This document shows, one piece after another, positions 17,450-25,796 of a DNA stretch of 64,000 nucleotides. The DNA is from Candidatus Nitrosocaldus sp. (GTDB taxonomy: Archaea > Thermoproteota > Nitrososphaeria > Nitrososphaerales > Nitrosocaldaceae). The translations under genes and the position numbers were made by a program. Under the pieces are notes generated by a model. It saw only the letters and a program-made list of their open reading frames with translations. It made no database searches and was not told where the DNA came from. The stretch is taken from NCBI GenBank assembly GCA_025054855.1, contig JANWZS010000007.1:1-64000 (forward strand), in the 5' to 3' direction. Within the stretch, counting starts at the first letter, position 1. Each line of letters begins with the position of its first letter.

Positions 17450-18328
17450 ATGGATGGCAAAGATCTGGCCATACTCAGGGTACTCCTGATGGATGGTAGG
17501 GCATCGTACAGGAGCATAGGCAGGAGGGTTGGGTTGAGCACCAGTACCGTAAGGAGTAGGGTCCTCAACATGCTCAACTCTGGCCTCATAACAAGGTTCA
17601 TAGCGAGCCTTGACCTGACGGCCCTAGGCTACAGCCTCGTGCATGTGGTGGTTAAGCACAGGGGTGACGAGGATTATATAGTTGAGAGGTTGAGGCTGCT
17701 AGGCAACATACTGATGAGCGTTGCATGCGTAGGGGATATAACGGTATTCGGGCTCGCAAGCAAGGGTATGCTCAAGGAGAGGCTTGACCTTCTACAGGTA
17801 GTACTCCAACCCAACACCATACTCTACACATCGAGTATGGAGGCCATGCCTAGGAGGCTACTACGCAACGATCTGAGGATAATCAGGCATCTACTCGTTG
17901 AGCCTAGGGCAAGCATCAAATCGATAGCATCGAGGCTCAACATATCTGCGCGTACGGTGAAGAGGAGGCTTGAGTACATGGTTGATAGTCAGTTGCTACA
18001 CTTCACAGTACTCATAAACCCCCTTGCGATGAAGGACTTTATAAACTTCAGCATGATAATCACTCTCGATGATGAGCATAGCGACCATGGTATCATCGAG
18101 AGGATCAGCAGGGCACTGGATAGCAACCTTCTCATGCCATTCATCCCCGTATCCCAGAATAGGCTCGTTGGTGTGCTCTACAGCGAGAGCGTAGAAGGCA
18201 TGAACGAACTGATAAGGAGGGCTGGAGGCATAGAGGGGGTCATCAACGTGGACTTCCTCATAGCCCAGAGGGTAAGGTGGGATGATGGGTGGATAGTTAG
18301 AGTGATAGATGGTATGCTGGAGGGGTAG
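17450..18328 (+). CDS. Lrp/AsnC-family regulator with two HTH domains
   Basis: A 292-residue DNA-binding protein made of two tandem halves. Each half has an AsnC-type helix-turn-helix: about residues 5-50 (DLAILRVLLMDGRASYRSIG) and about 140-185 (DLRIIRHLLVEPRASIKSIA). Each is followed by a ligand/dimerisation-type alpha-beta segment. Double-length Lrp-like regulators are common in Nitrososphaerota. The gene is divergent from the ABC export unit with 73 bases between the starts, so it may regulate that operon or itself. The ligand is unknown. Confidence 0.85.
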   Translation: MDGKDLAILRVLLMDGRASYRSIGRRVGLSTSTVRSRVLNMLNSGLITRFIASLDLTALGYSLVHVVVKHRGDEDYIVERLRLLGNILMSVACVGDITVFGLASKGMLKERLDLLQVVLQPNTILYTSSMEAMPRRLLRNDLRIIRHLLVEPRASIKSIASRLNISARTVKRRLEYMVDSQLLHFTVLINPLAMKDFINFSMIITLDDEHSDHGIIERISRALDSNLLMPFIPVSQNRLVGVLYSESVEGMNELIRRAGGIEGVINVDFLIAQRVRWDDGWIVRVIDGMLEG

Positions 18329-18434
18329 GCTAGATGGTTAGATCCATCGTTAGGTTGGAGGTGTGGTTGTTCGTTACAACCCTGACATCTAAACCCATAA
18401 TAGTCTATTAGCGTAGATCATACGGGTATGGGTA

Positions 18435-19358
18435 ATGGATATAAGCACTATACTCATGATCCTCAGGTCCATTGGGGATGAGGAGATAAGGCCAAAGATA
18501 AAGAGCATGGGCCTGCTCTACGATATAAAGGGTATGGAACTTACTCCTGAGCAGATCAATGAGTGCAGGGAGAGCGAGTTGCTACTCCAGGTCTCAAGGT
18601 ATTCGTATCCAGCATGCAACACGTGTGGCAGCACAGCACTCCACATCATCTTCGAGTGCCCATCGTGCAGGAGTAGCATGCTCACCAAGCATGATATCAT
18701 GGTGCATTACGAGTGCAGTTACACAGCCCCTGCTGAGGAGTTCAGAGCAGTCAGTAGGAGTGATATGGTGCATACATGCCCAAGGTGCGGTAAGCAGTTC
18801 AGAAAGGTGGGTATAGACTATGGAAGGCCAGGGTTCGGGTTCAGGTGCGAGAGGTGCAGGTTCATAACCCAGTATCCAGCAGTAAAGGTCGTATGCAGCA
18901 ATGATCATGTATCAAACATATACGATCTCAACATGCTCATGGTTGAGGGCTACAGGGTCAGCAGCACGGCCAACAGCCTGGCAGCAGTGTATGAGGAGAT
19001 GGTCACTGCAGCAAAGATGCTCAAGGGTCATGGTGTAGAGGCAGATGTACTCTGCAAGGTCACTGGCACGAGTGGGGCGGTTCACATAATCCCCTTGATG
19101 CTCAAGGACTCTAGCATAAGCGTTATGGTAGACTACATGTCCAGACCCAACGATATGATGCAGTGGTTCAGGATCATCGCTAGGAGTGTAGACCTGCCAG
19201 ATCTATCGACCATTATAGTGACCGATGAGCCCATAGATAGGCATATACTTGCAACGATCAACACAGCAAGGTTGAGGGTACTCTACAATAAGGATGGGGT
19301 GAGGATCTCGCAGCTGATAGTGCAGGAGGTACTGAGGATGGTTGAGGGTCTGGTATAA
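18435..19358 (+). CDS. TackOD1-type zinc-binding protein
   Basis: A 307-residue protein with a cysteine-rich centre: PACNTCGS, ECPSCRSSM, HYEC, HTCPRCGKQF, RCERCRF and VVCSND between about residues 55 and 155. This could hold two or more zinc ions. The arrangement matches the thaumarchaeal output domain (TackOD1), found alone or fused to receiver domains in this lineage. The C-terminal 120 residues, with VDYMSRPNDMMQWFRIIARS, form an alpha/beta segment of unknown role. Its end overlaps the following glycosyltransferase start by 17 bases, which points to tight co-expression, perhaps control of polysaccharide synthesis. The family call is from memory of the pattern. Confidence 0.65.
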   Translation: MDISTILMILRSIGDEEIRPKIKSMGLLYDIKGMELTPEQINECRESELLLQVSRYSYPACNTCGSTALHIIFECPSCRSSMLTKHDIMVHYECSYTAPAEEFRAVSRSDMVHTCPRCGKQFRKVGIDYGRPGFGFRCERCRFITQYPAVKVVCSNDHVSNIYDLNMLMVEGYRVSSTANSLAAVYEEMVTAAKMLKGHGVEADVLCKVTGTSGAVHIIPLMLKDSSISVMVDYMSRPNDMMQWFRIIARSVDLPDLSTIIVTDEPIDRHILATINTARLRVLYNKDGVRISQLIVQEVLRMVEGLV

Positions 19359-20709
19359 GGTATCCATATTCCTCGTCTGTGCAGCATCACTCCTACTAAC
19401 AGTTGTGCTCATGCCCAGGCAATCGCTTGAGGTCATCGTGTATGTACTATTAGCACTCTACACCACATGGGGCATATACCATCTTCTACTGCTCTACCAT
19501 GGGCTGAAGAGACAGTTCGATCCCCTGGATGGTATGGTGCGATCTATGCCAACTTACCCAAAGATATCCATGATAATACCTGTCAGGCAGGAGCCTATAC
19601 TGAGCAGGACCATAGAGGCATGCCTACTACACACAGACTACCCAATGCATAGGAAGGAGGTTGTGGTGGTCACGGAGGATGAGGATATGGCTAGGATAGC
19701 GCTCTACTACCAGCAGAGGTACCCAGAGAATGTGAGGATACTCATGCGCAAGAACTACTACCCAACGAAGCCCAGCGCACTGAACGATGCGCTAGTGCTC
19801 TGCACTGGTGAGATAGTGGGGGTTGTGGATGCTGAAGATATAGTTGAGGTTGATCTGCTCAGGAAGGTGGCCTATGCAATAACGTATCATGGCTACGATA
19901 CCGTTCAGGTCATGCTAAGGATAGGCAATGTGGATGACTCGTGGATATCCAGGCTCTTTGCGATGGAGTATGCTGGCTGGTTCGGGATATGGCTCAACGC
20001 AAGGTCCAGGCTGAGGCTATACACACCTCTTGGGGGCACAGGTAACTACATAGCGAGGGCAGCGTTGAGGGAGGTTGGGGGCTGGGATGCCACGAACCTT
20101 GCTGAGGATGCTGAGCTGGCTATAAGGCTGATGCTTGCTGGGAAGAGCATATGCCTTATAGATGCTAGGCAGTGGGAAGAGGCACCAACAGCATTCAGAG
20201 CATGGCTGAAGCAGAGGACCAGATGGTATAGAGGATGGCTGCAGAGCCTCTGGAAGTACATGCCAGTTATGCTCAGACCATCAACTGCAAGGAGGATAGG
20301 CGTAGTGAATGTGATCGCAACCATCTTCATGCTCATAGCACCACTGGTTGTTATGCTCAACTACATAGCATACTCATTGACCATGCTCTGGCTTCTGGAC
20401 TCCGTGCTTGCTAGTGGTATAACAAGGTACCTCTTCCCATCCATAGCAGTCATCCCACTGATCTTCAATACCATATACTACTCTGTGCTGGCCGTGGGAG
20501 CAAGGAAGGAGGGGATAAGGGTTAGGGCAGTGGATATGCTCTATGCGTTGGTGTACATGAATGTGATGATGCCCCTGGCAGCACTACGTGCATTCTACCA
20601 GTCCATATTCAAGGATGTATTCTGGGAGAAGACCAAGCATGAGGGTAGAGGAGTCAGGTGGGTTTATGAGGGAGGCTCTCCACAGCCATCAGCAACTACA
20701 CACCACTAG
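19342..20709 (+). CDS. Membrane glycosyltransferase, family 2 (cellulose synthase-like)
   Basis: A processive-type GT2 enzyme of 455 residues that adds sugars from nucleotide donors at the membrane. Two N-terminal spans (about residues 5-25 and 28-52) precede the catalytic domain, which has ISMIIPVRQEP, the acidic VVDAEDIV (DxD-like), LAEDAELAIRL and the QxxRW motif KQRTRWYRGW near residue 295. Three or more C-terminal spans follow (about 315-345, 350-395). It starts with TTG inside the end of the TackOD1 gene, so it is probably translationally coupled. The product polymer cannot be predicted. Confidence 0.87.
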   Translation: MRVWYKVSIFLVCAASLLLTVVLMPRQSLEVIVYVLLALYTTWGIYHLLLLYHGLKRQFDPLDGMVRSMPTYPKISMIIPVRQEPILSRTIEACLLHTDYPMHRKEVVVVTEDEDMARIALYYQQRYPENVRILMRKNYYPTKPSALNDALVLCTGEIVGVVDAEDIVEVDLLRKVAYAITYHGYDTVQVMLRIGNVDDSWISRLFAMEYAGWFGIWLNARSRLRLYTPLGGTGNYIARAALREVGGWDATNLAEDAELAIRLMLAGKSICLIDARQWEEAPTAFRAWLKQRTRWYRGWLQSLWKYMPVMLRPSTARRIGVVNVIATIFMLIAPLVVMLNYIAYSLTMLWLLDSVLASGITRYLFPSIAVIPLIFNTIYYSVLAVGARKEGIRVRAVDMLYALVYMNVMMPLAALRAFYQSIFKDVFWEKTKHEGRGVRWVYEGGSPQPSATTHH

Positions 20710-20822
20710 ACCCATAGAGGTTCCGTGCATTCTACGCCTTGTACAGCTGGCCTGAATCGTTACACTATAGCCTGTTCAGTTCATTCAGTTAACGATATAA
20801 TCCACTGCTACAGAGTATATAC

Positions 20823-20999
20823 ATGCTGGATGCAAAGTGCCCAGTATGCGAGAAGAGGGCTAGGGTGCTGGATGATATGAGCAGGGTGGTATGCGATCAC
20901 TGTGGGTATGAGGATGAGTATGATGCGTACATAGAGAGGATGAAGGATAGGATATACAGTATAGTCGATGAGTTCATGATGGATAGGCAGGGTTGTTAA
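20823..20999 (+). CDS. Small zinc-finger protein (58 residues)
   Basis: A short frame with an ATG at 20823 and TAA at 20997-20999. The sequence has KCPVCEKRARVLDD and VVCDHCGYEDEYDAY, a four-cysteine zinc ribbon of the kind found in TFB N-termini, then an acidic helix ending QGC. A TATA-like GATATAATC about 27 bases before the ATG fits a leaderless gene. Such one-ribbon proteins are frequent in archaea and usually unnamed; the function is unknown. Confidence 0.65.
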   Translation: MLDAKCPVCEKRARVLDDMSRVVCDHCGYEDEYDAYIERMKDRIYSIVDEFMMDRQGC

Positions 21000-21097
21000 T
21001 GGATGTGATGGTAGTAGATGTGCAATGGGCATAAACATCTTACCATCCATACCCATTGCCTTCTCTTCATGGCTCGCAGAGAGAAGGTAGTGTGATA

Positions 21098-21406
21098 CTA
21101 CCAGTATGCACTCTCGCCCTTGTATAGACTGCCATCCATCCTCGCCTGTACATACCTTGCTATCCCATCAACCCCCCTGAATATCCCCTCTGGTGCAAAT
21201 AACGCTGGCGTCTCTGTCCTGAAGCCACCACAGCAACCAGATGGCTCCTCGTCCACGTTGTACTCTACGAACTCTATCCCTGCGTTTGAGAGCATCTCCC
21301 TGATCTTTGCTATGCTCTCACCATTACCATTGCTCCAAAAGAGTACGGGCTTCCTACCGCTTCTGCTACCGCTGCCACCCATATGATGATCACCACACAC
21401 TGCCAT
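21098..21406 (-). CDS. Thioredoxin-fold (glutaredoxin-like) protein
   Basis: About 100 residues with the order expected of a glutaredoxin fold. A strand KPVLFWSNGNGE is followed by a helix SIAKIREMLSNAG, a strand EFVEYNVDEEP, the cis-proline region ETPALFAPEGIFRG and a last helix VDGIARYVQARM. The usual CxxC at the end of the first strand is missing; instead a CCGG pair sits in the middle. It may be a redox or metal-binding relative rather than a classical glutaredoxin. The start is uncertain: ATGs at 21406 and 21382 are both possible, the latter beginning MGGSGS. It is divergent from the eS6 gene with a 36-base gap. Confidence 0.6.
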   Translation of the reverse strand: MAVCGDHHMGGSGSRSGRKPVLFWSNGNGESIAKIREMLSNAGIEFVEYNVDEEPSGCCGGFRTETPALFAPEGIFRGVDGIARYVQARMDGSLYKGESAYW

Positions 21407-21442
21407 CTATATTCGTAGTCGAAAGGTTGATTAACTCTGCAG

Positions 21443-21856
21443 ATGGATGCAACTGTATTGGTCAACTTCAAGCTGGTGGTTGGTAGCAAGGATGGCAAGA
21501 GTACAAGCTATGAGGTTAAGGATGAGCAGGCCAAACCACTCATAGGGTTGAGGATAGGCGATGTATTCGATGCAACAGTTATAGGCCTGCCAGGGAGGAT
21601 AAGGATAACTGGAGGGAGTGATAAGGCTGGAGTCCCGATGAGGCCTGATGTGCATGGTGCGGTGAAGAAGTACGTACTCCTGACCAAGGGTATAGGACTG
21701 AGGAGGGCCAGAAAGGGTGAGAGGATAAGGAAGTTGGTTAGGGGGAATATGATAAGCGATGAGATATACCAGATAAATGCTGTATTGGTAGAGGGCGATA
21801 GTGATAAGGGTAAGGGAGGAGAGAAGAAGAAGGAGGAGGAAGGAGGAAGAAGGTAA
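21443..21856 (+). CDS. rps6e: 30S ribosomal protein S6e (eS6)
   Basis: Small-subunit ribosomal protein shared by archaea and eukaryotes. The core has IGLRIGDVFDATVIGLPGRI, the highly conserved ITGGSDKAGVPMRPDVHG and a basic segment with VRGNMISDEIYQIN. The 137-residue length includes a Lys/Glu/Gly-rich tail of about 20 residues that looks like low-complexity growth. The order eS6 then aIF2 gamma is conserved across archaea and supports the call. Confidence 0.95.
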   Translation: MDATVLVNFKLVVGSKDGKSTSYEVKDEQAKPLIGLRIGDVFDATVIGLPGRIRITGGSDKAGVPMRPDVHGAVKKYVLLTKGIGLRRARKGERIRKLVRGNMISDEIYQINAVLVEGDSDKGKGGEKKKEEEGGRR

Positions 21857-21959
21857 GAAAGGGTAAGTGGAGGAGAAAGGTAGTCACAGTGCAGCAAGCA
21901 GGACTGTAGTATACCGAGGGTGCATGTAATACAACCATCGTATAATCAATCATAATCAC

Positions 21960-22007
21960 CATCACCACCATCATCATCATGATATGATGATGATAGTGAT
22001 GGTGATG
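21960..22007. repeat. Long inverted repeat of CAT/ATG triplets
   Basis: The 48 bases are an almost perfect palindrome: a left arm of CATCACC/CATCATCAT units and a right arm ATGATGATG...GTGATGG...GATG, meeting at TGATATGA. Folded, it would give a stem of about 20 pairs in the gap between eS6 and aIF2 gamma. It could end or protect the eS6 transcript, or may be only a by-product of triplet expansion. Confidence 0.6.
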
Positions 22008-22060
22008 CATGCATTACATACATATACAAAGGTTAATACCATCCCTCACCATTAGCAAGT

Positions 22061-23335
22061 GTGTTGAACTGGAGAGATACCCTACCAGAGTGGTATGTGA
22101 GTAAGTATGGATATCAACCATGCCTGAACATAGGTACTGCAGGCCATGTGGATCACGGGAAGACCACACTCGTAGAGGCCATAACTGGTGTATGGACCAG
22201 TGCACACAGTGAGGAGTTGAAGAGGGGCATAACGATAAAGGTTGGGTATGCAGATGCAGCATTCTACAGATGCAGGGCATGTGATGAGCCAGAGTGCTTC
22301 TCTACATCCCCATCATGCAGCAGATGCAATAACGCTTGTGAGTTGAGCAGGGTAGTGAGCTTCGTCGACTCGCCAGGGCATGAGAGCCTAATGGCTAACA
22401 TGCTATCTGGTGCAGCGCTCATGGACGGTGCTATGCTGGTCATAGCAGCAAACGAGCCAGTACCCAAGCCACAGACCAGAGAGCATATGATGGCGCTCAA
22501 GATACTGGGCATAAGGAATATGGTGGTTGTACAGAACAAGGTGGATCTGGTGAGTTACGAGGAGGCTAAGGCAAACTACGAGAGCATAAAGGGGTTCATG
22601 GCTGAGTACATGGATGAGGGTGGGAGGAGCATACCAGTGATACCCGTATCTGCACAGCAGCGTGTCAATATAGATGCGCTCATACAGGCTATAGAGGCTA
22701 GTATACCAACACCATCCAGGAACCCCTCACTCGAGCCCATAATGCATGTGATCAGGTCCTTCGATGTGAACAGGCCTGGGACCAGGATAAGCGAACTCAA
22801 AGGGGGTGTGCTTGGTGGCTCACTACTCCAGGGCGAGTTGAGGGTTGGGGATGAGATAGAGGTGAGGCCTGGGCTGTACAATGAGAAGAGGGCCGTGTAT
22901 GAGCCCATAGTCACCAAGGTTGTGAGCCTTGCTACTGGTGCAGGGTTGGTTGAGTTCGTTAGGCCTGGGGGGCTTGTGGCTATAGGTACCCTACTGGACC
23001 CAGCATACACCAAGAGCGACTCCCTGGTAGGCTCCATAGTTGGTAGGCCTGGCAGGCTCCCAGATGAGTTGGATGAGCTCACGATAGAGAGCGACCTCTT
23101 CGATACTGCAGTTGGTACACAAGAGCTCATCAAGGTTGAGCCTGTGAGGGTCAACGAGTCGCTGAGGCTCAACATAGGTACTGCTGCTGTACTTGCTACT
23201 GTCAGATCTGTACATGATGGTAGGTTCACAGTAAGACTGAAGAGGCCTGTATGCGCAATAGCAAAGAGCAGGGTAGCCATAAGCAGGAGGATAGCAGACA
23301 GGTGGAGGCTGATAGGTGCTGGGATCATACTGTAG
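22061..23335 (+). CDS. eif2g: Translation initiation factor aIF2 gamma subunit
   Basis: GTPase core of archaeal initiation factor 2, which brings initiator tRNA to the small ribosomal subunit. G1 AGHVDHGKTTLVEAITGV, switch 1 RGITIKVGYADA, G3 DSPGHE, G4 NKVDL and G5 VSAQ are visible. The zinc knuckle has CRAC, ECF, CSRC and CELS. Domains II and III follow, with KGGVLGGSLLQGELRVGDEI. The 424-residue length is normal. It starts with GTG at 22061, about 27 bases after a GGTTAATACC TATA-like element, and the protein begins MLNWRDTLPEWYV as in relatives. Confidence 0.97.
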   Translation: MLNWRDTLPEWYVSKYGYQPCLNIGTAGHVDHGKTTLVEAITGVWTSAHSEELKRGITIKVGYADAAFYRCRACDEPECFSTSPSCSRCNNACELSRVVSFVDSPGHESLMANMLSGAALMDGAMLVIAANEPVPKPQTREHMMALKILGIRNMVVVQNKVDLVSYEEAKANYESIKGFMAEYMDEGGRSIPVIPVSAQQRVNIDALIQAIEASIPTPSRNPSLEPIMHVIRSFDVNRPGTRISELKGGVLGGSLLQGELRVGDEIEVRPGLYNEKRAVYEPIVTKVVSLATGAGLVEFVRPGGLVAIGTLLDPAYTKSDSLVGSIVGRPGRLPDELDELTIESDLFDTAVGTQELIKVEPVRVNESLRLNIGTAAVLATVRSVHDGRFTVRLKRPVCAIAKSRVAISRRIADRWRLIGAGIIL

Positions 23336-23396
23336 GGGTATCGTACCTATACCTGTTTGTGTACCTGCTCATCCATGCTAGTAGTGGTCGAGTCGT

Positions 23397-23879
23397 ATGG
23401 GCGAGGTGCTACTGGATACCAGCTTCCTCATGGCCATGGCGAACAGACCTATAAGGGGTATGGAGAGGCTGGAGATCAACCTGGGTAGGGTTGAGTTCCT
23501 GATCCCAGATGTGGTTGTGCATGAACTGGAGAGGATAGCTGGAGAGGGAATAGGGGTGAGGGGTGTGAAGAGGGCCAAGGAGGCCAAGGCAGCGTTACAG
23601 ATCATCGGTGATAGAGCATTCAGGTTCAGGATTATAGCGCTAGGCAGGAGCGTGAAGGGTGGGGAAGATAGCGGTGGTGGTAGTGGTAGTGGTAGTGGTA
23701 ATGGTAATGGTAATGGTAGTGGTGGTAGTGGTTATGCTGTGGATGATCTGATAGTTGGGTATGCAGAGTCCATGCGATGCTACGTTGCGACCCTCGATAA
23801 GGGCATGATCAGGAGGTTGAGGGGCAGGTGCGCTGGTATAGTGACCCTGCAGGATGATGCACTAACCATACTGATATAA
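23397..23879 (+). CDS. PIN-domain RNase-like protein with Gly/Ser/Asn insertion
   Basis: A PIN domain next to aIF2 gamma, as found in many archaea. It begins EVLLDTSFLMAMANRP, holding the first active-site aspartate. VVVHELERIA supplies the glutamate and VDDLIVGYA and ATLDKGM supply the later aspartates, so the metal site looks complete. Between the core helices and VDDLIVG sits a stretch of about 21 residues made only of Gly, Ser and Asn, encoded by GGTAGT and GGTAAT repeats. A role in rRNA processing (Fcf1/Utp24-like) or as a toxin-like nuclease is possible. The neighbourhood favours a housekeeping role. Confidence 0.82.
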   Translation: MGEVLLDTSFLMAMANRPIRGMERLEINLGRVEFLIPDVVVHELERIAGEGIGVRGVKRAKEAKAALQIIGDRAFRFRIIALGRSVKGGEDSGGGSGSGSGNGNGNGSGGSGYAVDDLIVGYAESMRCYVATLDKGMIRRLRGRCAGIVTLQDDALTILI

Positions 23880-23909
23880 GTTTTTAAATGTTCTGATGTA
23901 AGCAAGGAT

Positions 23910-24590
23910 ATGGAGTACAAGGGCGTGAGGATAGAGTGGCTTGGGCACGATACCTTCAAGTTACGTGATGGCTCTGGCACTACCATATACATCGATCCCT
24001 ATAGGTTGAAGAGGGATGCCAAGGATAAGGCTGATGTACTGCTCATCTCGCATGAGCACTTCGACCATCTGAGCGTGGATGATGCAAGGAAGGTAGCATC
24101 TGCAGACAAGACCATAGTAGTAACCACCAGGAGCTGTGCCGATGGGCTGAAGGGTCTGAAGGTGAAGGAGGTGAAGGTGGTCAAGCCATGGGAGAGGGTT
24201 GATCTGCAGAGGGTATTGGTTGAGGCTGTACCAGCGTACAACACGAACAAGATCAACCCTGATACCAGGAAGCCCTTCCATCCAAAGGATGCTGGCATGG
24301 TTGGGTTCGTGGTGACCATCGGGGGTGTGAGGATATACCATGCCGGGGATACCGATGCGATAGAGGAGTTGAGGCGCCTCTCAAATATAGATGTGGCACT
24401 ACTCCCTGTGAGTGGCACATACGTGATGACGGTAGAGGAGGCTGTAGAGGCTGTGAGGATGGTGAGGCCAAATGTTGCCATACCCATGCACTATGGCACG
24501 ATAGTTGGTTCTGCAAAAGATGCTGAGAGGTTCAAGAGCATGGTCAAGGAGTGTGAGGTTCACATACTGAAGCCTATAGATGATTACTGA
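23910..24590 (+). CDS. Metal-dependent hydrolase, UPF0173/UlaG-like metallo-beta-lactamase fold
   Basis: A 226-residue hydrolase of the metallo-beta-lactamase fold. The N-terminus VRIEWLGHDTFKLRDGS, the metal-binding LISHEHFDHLSVDD and IYHAGDTDAI, and the late histidine in AIPMHYGT match the UPF0173 group. The substrate is not known for this family. A TATA-like GTTTTTAAATG (23879-23890) lies about 25 bases before the ATG at 23910, so transcription is probably leaderless and separate from the PIN gene. Confidence 0.9.
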   Translation: MEYKGVRIEWLGHDTFKLRDGSGTTIYIDPYRLKRDAKDKADVLLISHEHFDHLSVDDARKVASADKTIVVTTRSCADGLKGLKVKEVKVVKPWERVDLQRVLVEAVPAYNTNKINPDTRKPFHPKDAGMVGFVVTIGGVRIYHAGDTDAIEELRRLSNIDVALLPVSGTYVMTVEEAVEAVRMVRPNVAIPMHYGTIVGSAKDAERFKSMVKECEVHILKPIDDY

Positions 24591-24609
24591 TGTTCCATAT
24601 TCCTTTTTC

Positions 24610-24666
24610 TTCCATCCATCCATCCATAAAAATCCATCCATCCATCCATCCATCCATAAAAATCCA
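24610..24666. repeat. CATC tandem repeats with ATAAAAAT spacers
   Basis: Two blocks of CATC units are separated and ended by ATAAAAAT, forming a direct repeat of about 25 bases. It fills the gap after the metallo-hydrolase gene, just past a short T-run. Confidence 0.85.
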
Positions 24667-24734
24667 TGCATGAACGCATATCACGACGATAATAGAACCT
24701 CTATGTCTCTAGCGAGATGCCTATATCTACTACC

Positions 24735-24929
24735 TTAACCACTTCTACTACTGTCGTCACCATCCTCACCTATCTTCCTGTACCTCTCCGCTATCCTATA
24801 CCTGGCATATCTGTCATCTGGAGAGAACCTTGGTGGGTGTGGGTCGTGTGTTGCGCCATTGCACCTTGGGCACTCCTGCTTGAGAGTGTATATCCTGCAT
24901 GCTGGGCACCTCCTCATCATGCGCCTCAT
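24735..24929 (-). CDS. nop10: H/ACA ribonucleoprotein subunit Nop10
   Basis: Small zinc protein (64 residues) of the H/ACA RNP that guides pseudouridine formation in rRNA. The zinc ribbon reads MRRCPACRIYTLKQECPRCNG (four cysteines), followed by the family signature HPPRFSPDDRYARYR. The start overlaps the stop of aIF2 alpha by four bases, a coupling conserved in archaea. The C-terminus is a short acidic/serine tail. Confidence 0.95.
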   Translation of the reverse strand: MRRMMRRCPACRIYTLKQECPRCNGATHDPHPPRFSPDDRYARYRIAERYRKIGEDGDDSSRSG

Positions 24930-25750
24930 TGCGATCTCACACTCTTCCTGGACTCCTCCCTAGTGAACTTGAATGTGCCCCCCTTCCTCTCCATCCCCTT
25001 CTGTATGCTCTGGAGTACGGAGTTGAGTGCCCTCTCTGCGACCTTGAAGTTCTCAGCACTTATAACAAGCCTGTACCTCGGTGCGCCCAGGTAGGTTATG
25101 CTCACATCGGCACCATGCTTGTTACCCTCTACACTTGCAAGCACATCCTTTATAACATTCATGCCATCTGCCCTAGGGCATGTCAGCTCCAGCACCCCCC
25201 CAACCTCCACCCTGGGAAGAGGTATCTTGCTGCTGATCTCTACTATCGAGTCGATCAGCTCCCTTGGTAGGTTGAGCCCCTCAAGTACCCTTGTACCCTT
25301 GCTTGCTACCTCCTCGAACATGTCGTAGAGCATAGGATACTCATCCCTGAGCAGAGCAACACATCGCTCGAACTCAGCATCACTCATGCTGGAGCATCTC
25401 TCCCTTATCAGGTTGAGGAATGCACTTGCCTTCTCCGCCCTCTTGACCTCCATGACCTTCAGCCTCCTCTCCTCATGGGTGACCTGCCTCAGTGAGAGGT
25501 CGACCTCCCTCCTCGCCCTATTCACCCTTATGACCTTGAGTACGACCTTCTGCTTTGGTCTGACGTAATGCTCTATGTTCCTTATCCACCCAGTTGCTAT
25601 CTCGGATACGTGAAGGAAGCCGAGCATCCCACCATACTCATCGAGCGTGACATATGCACCCTGGGGGAAGACCTCCTGCACAGTAGCCATGACCAGGTCC
25701 CCCTCCTCTGGGAGTTGATCCTGCTGGTACCTCATCCCATCCCATCCCAT
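24926..25750 (-). CDS. eif2a: Translation initiation factor aIF2 alpha subunit
   Basis: Alpha subunit of aIF2. The N-terminal S1 domain has LPEEGDLVMATVQEVFPQGA and GFLHVSEIATGWIRN, then a helical domain and a C-terminal alpha/beta domain that contacts aIF2 gamma. The length of about 270 residues is normal. Two starts are possible: ATG 25735 gives the usual MRYQ-type N-terminus, while ATG 25750 lies about 24 bases from a TAATTTAATC element and would be leaderless. nop10 is coupled downstream by a four-base overlap. The eL44 and eS27 genes that often precede this gene in archaea are not here. Confidence 0.95.
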   Translation of the reverse strand: MGWDGMRYQQDQLPEEGDLVMATVQEVFPQGAYVTLDEYGGMLGFLHVSEIATGWIRNIEHYVRPKQKVVLKVIRVNRARREVDLSLRQVTHEERRLKVMEVKRAEKASAFLNLIRERCSSMSDAEFERCVALLRDEYPMLYDMFEEVASKGTRVLEGLNLPRELIDSIVEISSKIPLPRVEVGGVLELTCPRADGMNVIKDVLASVEGNKHGADVSITYLGAPRYRLVISAENFKVAERALNSVLQSIQKGMERKGGTFKFTREESRKSVRSQ

Positions 25751-25796
25751 ATCATCCAGCAGGAGGTGTAATTTAATCTAATAATATTGCACTCCA

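Noticed and set aside
23377-23605. Short antisense frame overlapping the PIN gene as a toxin-antitoxin partner
   Set aside because: No antitoxin-like DNA-binding frame lies next to the PIN gene, and its neighbour is aIF2 gamma, which favours a housekeeping role.
24610-24666. Repeat blocks with AT-rich spacers resembling a mini CRISPR array
   Set aside because: Units are simple CATC repeats, spacers are identical ATAAAAAT and there are no cas genes. It is a microsatellite.
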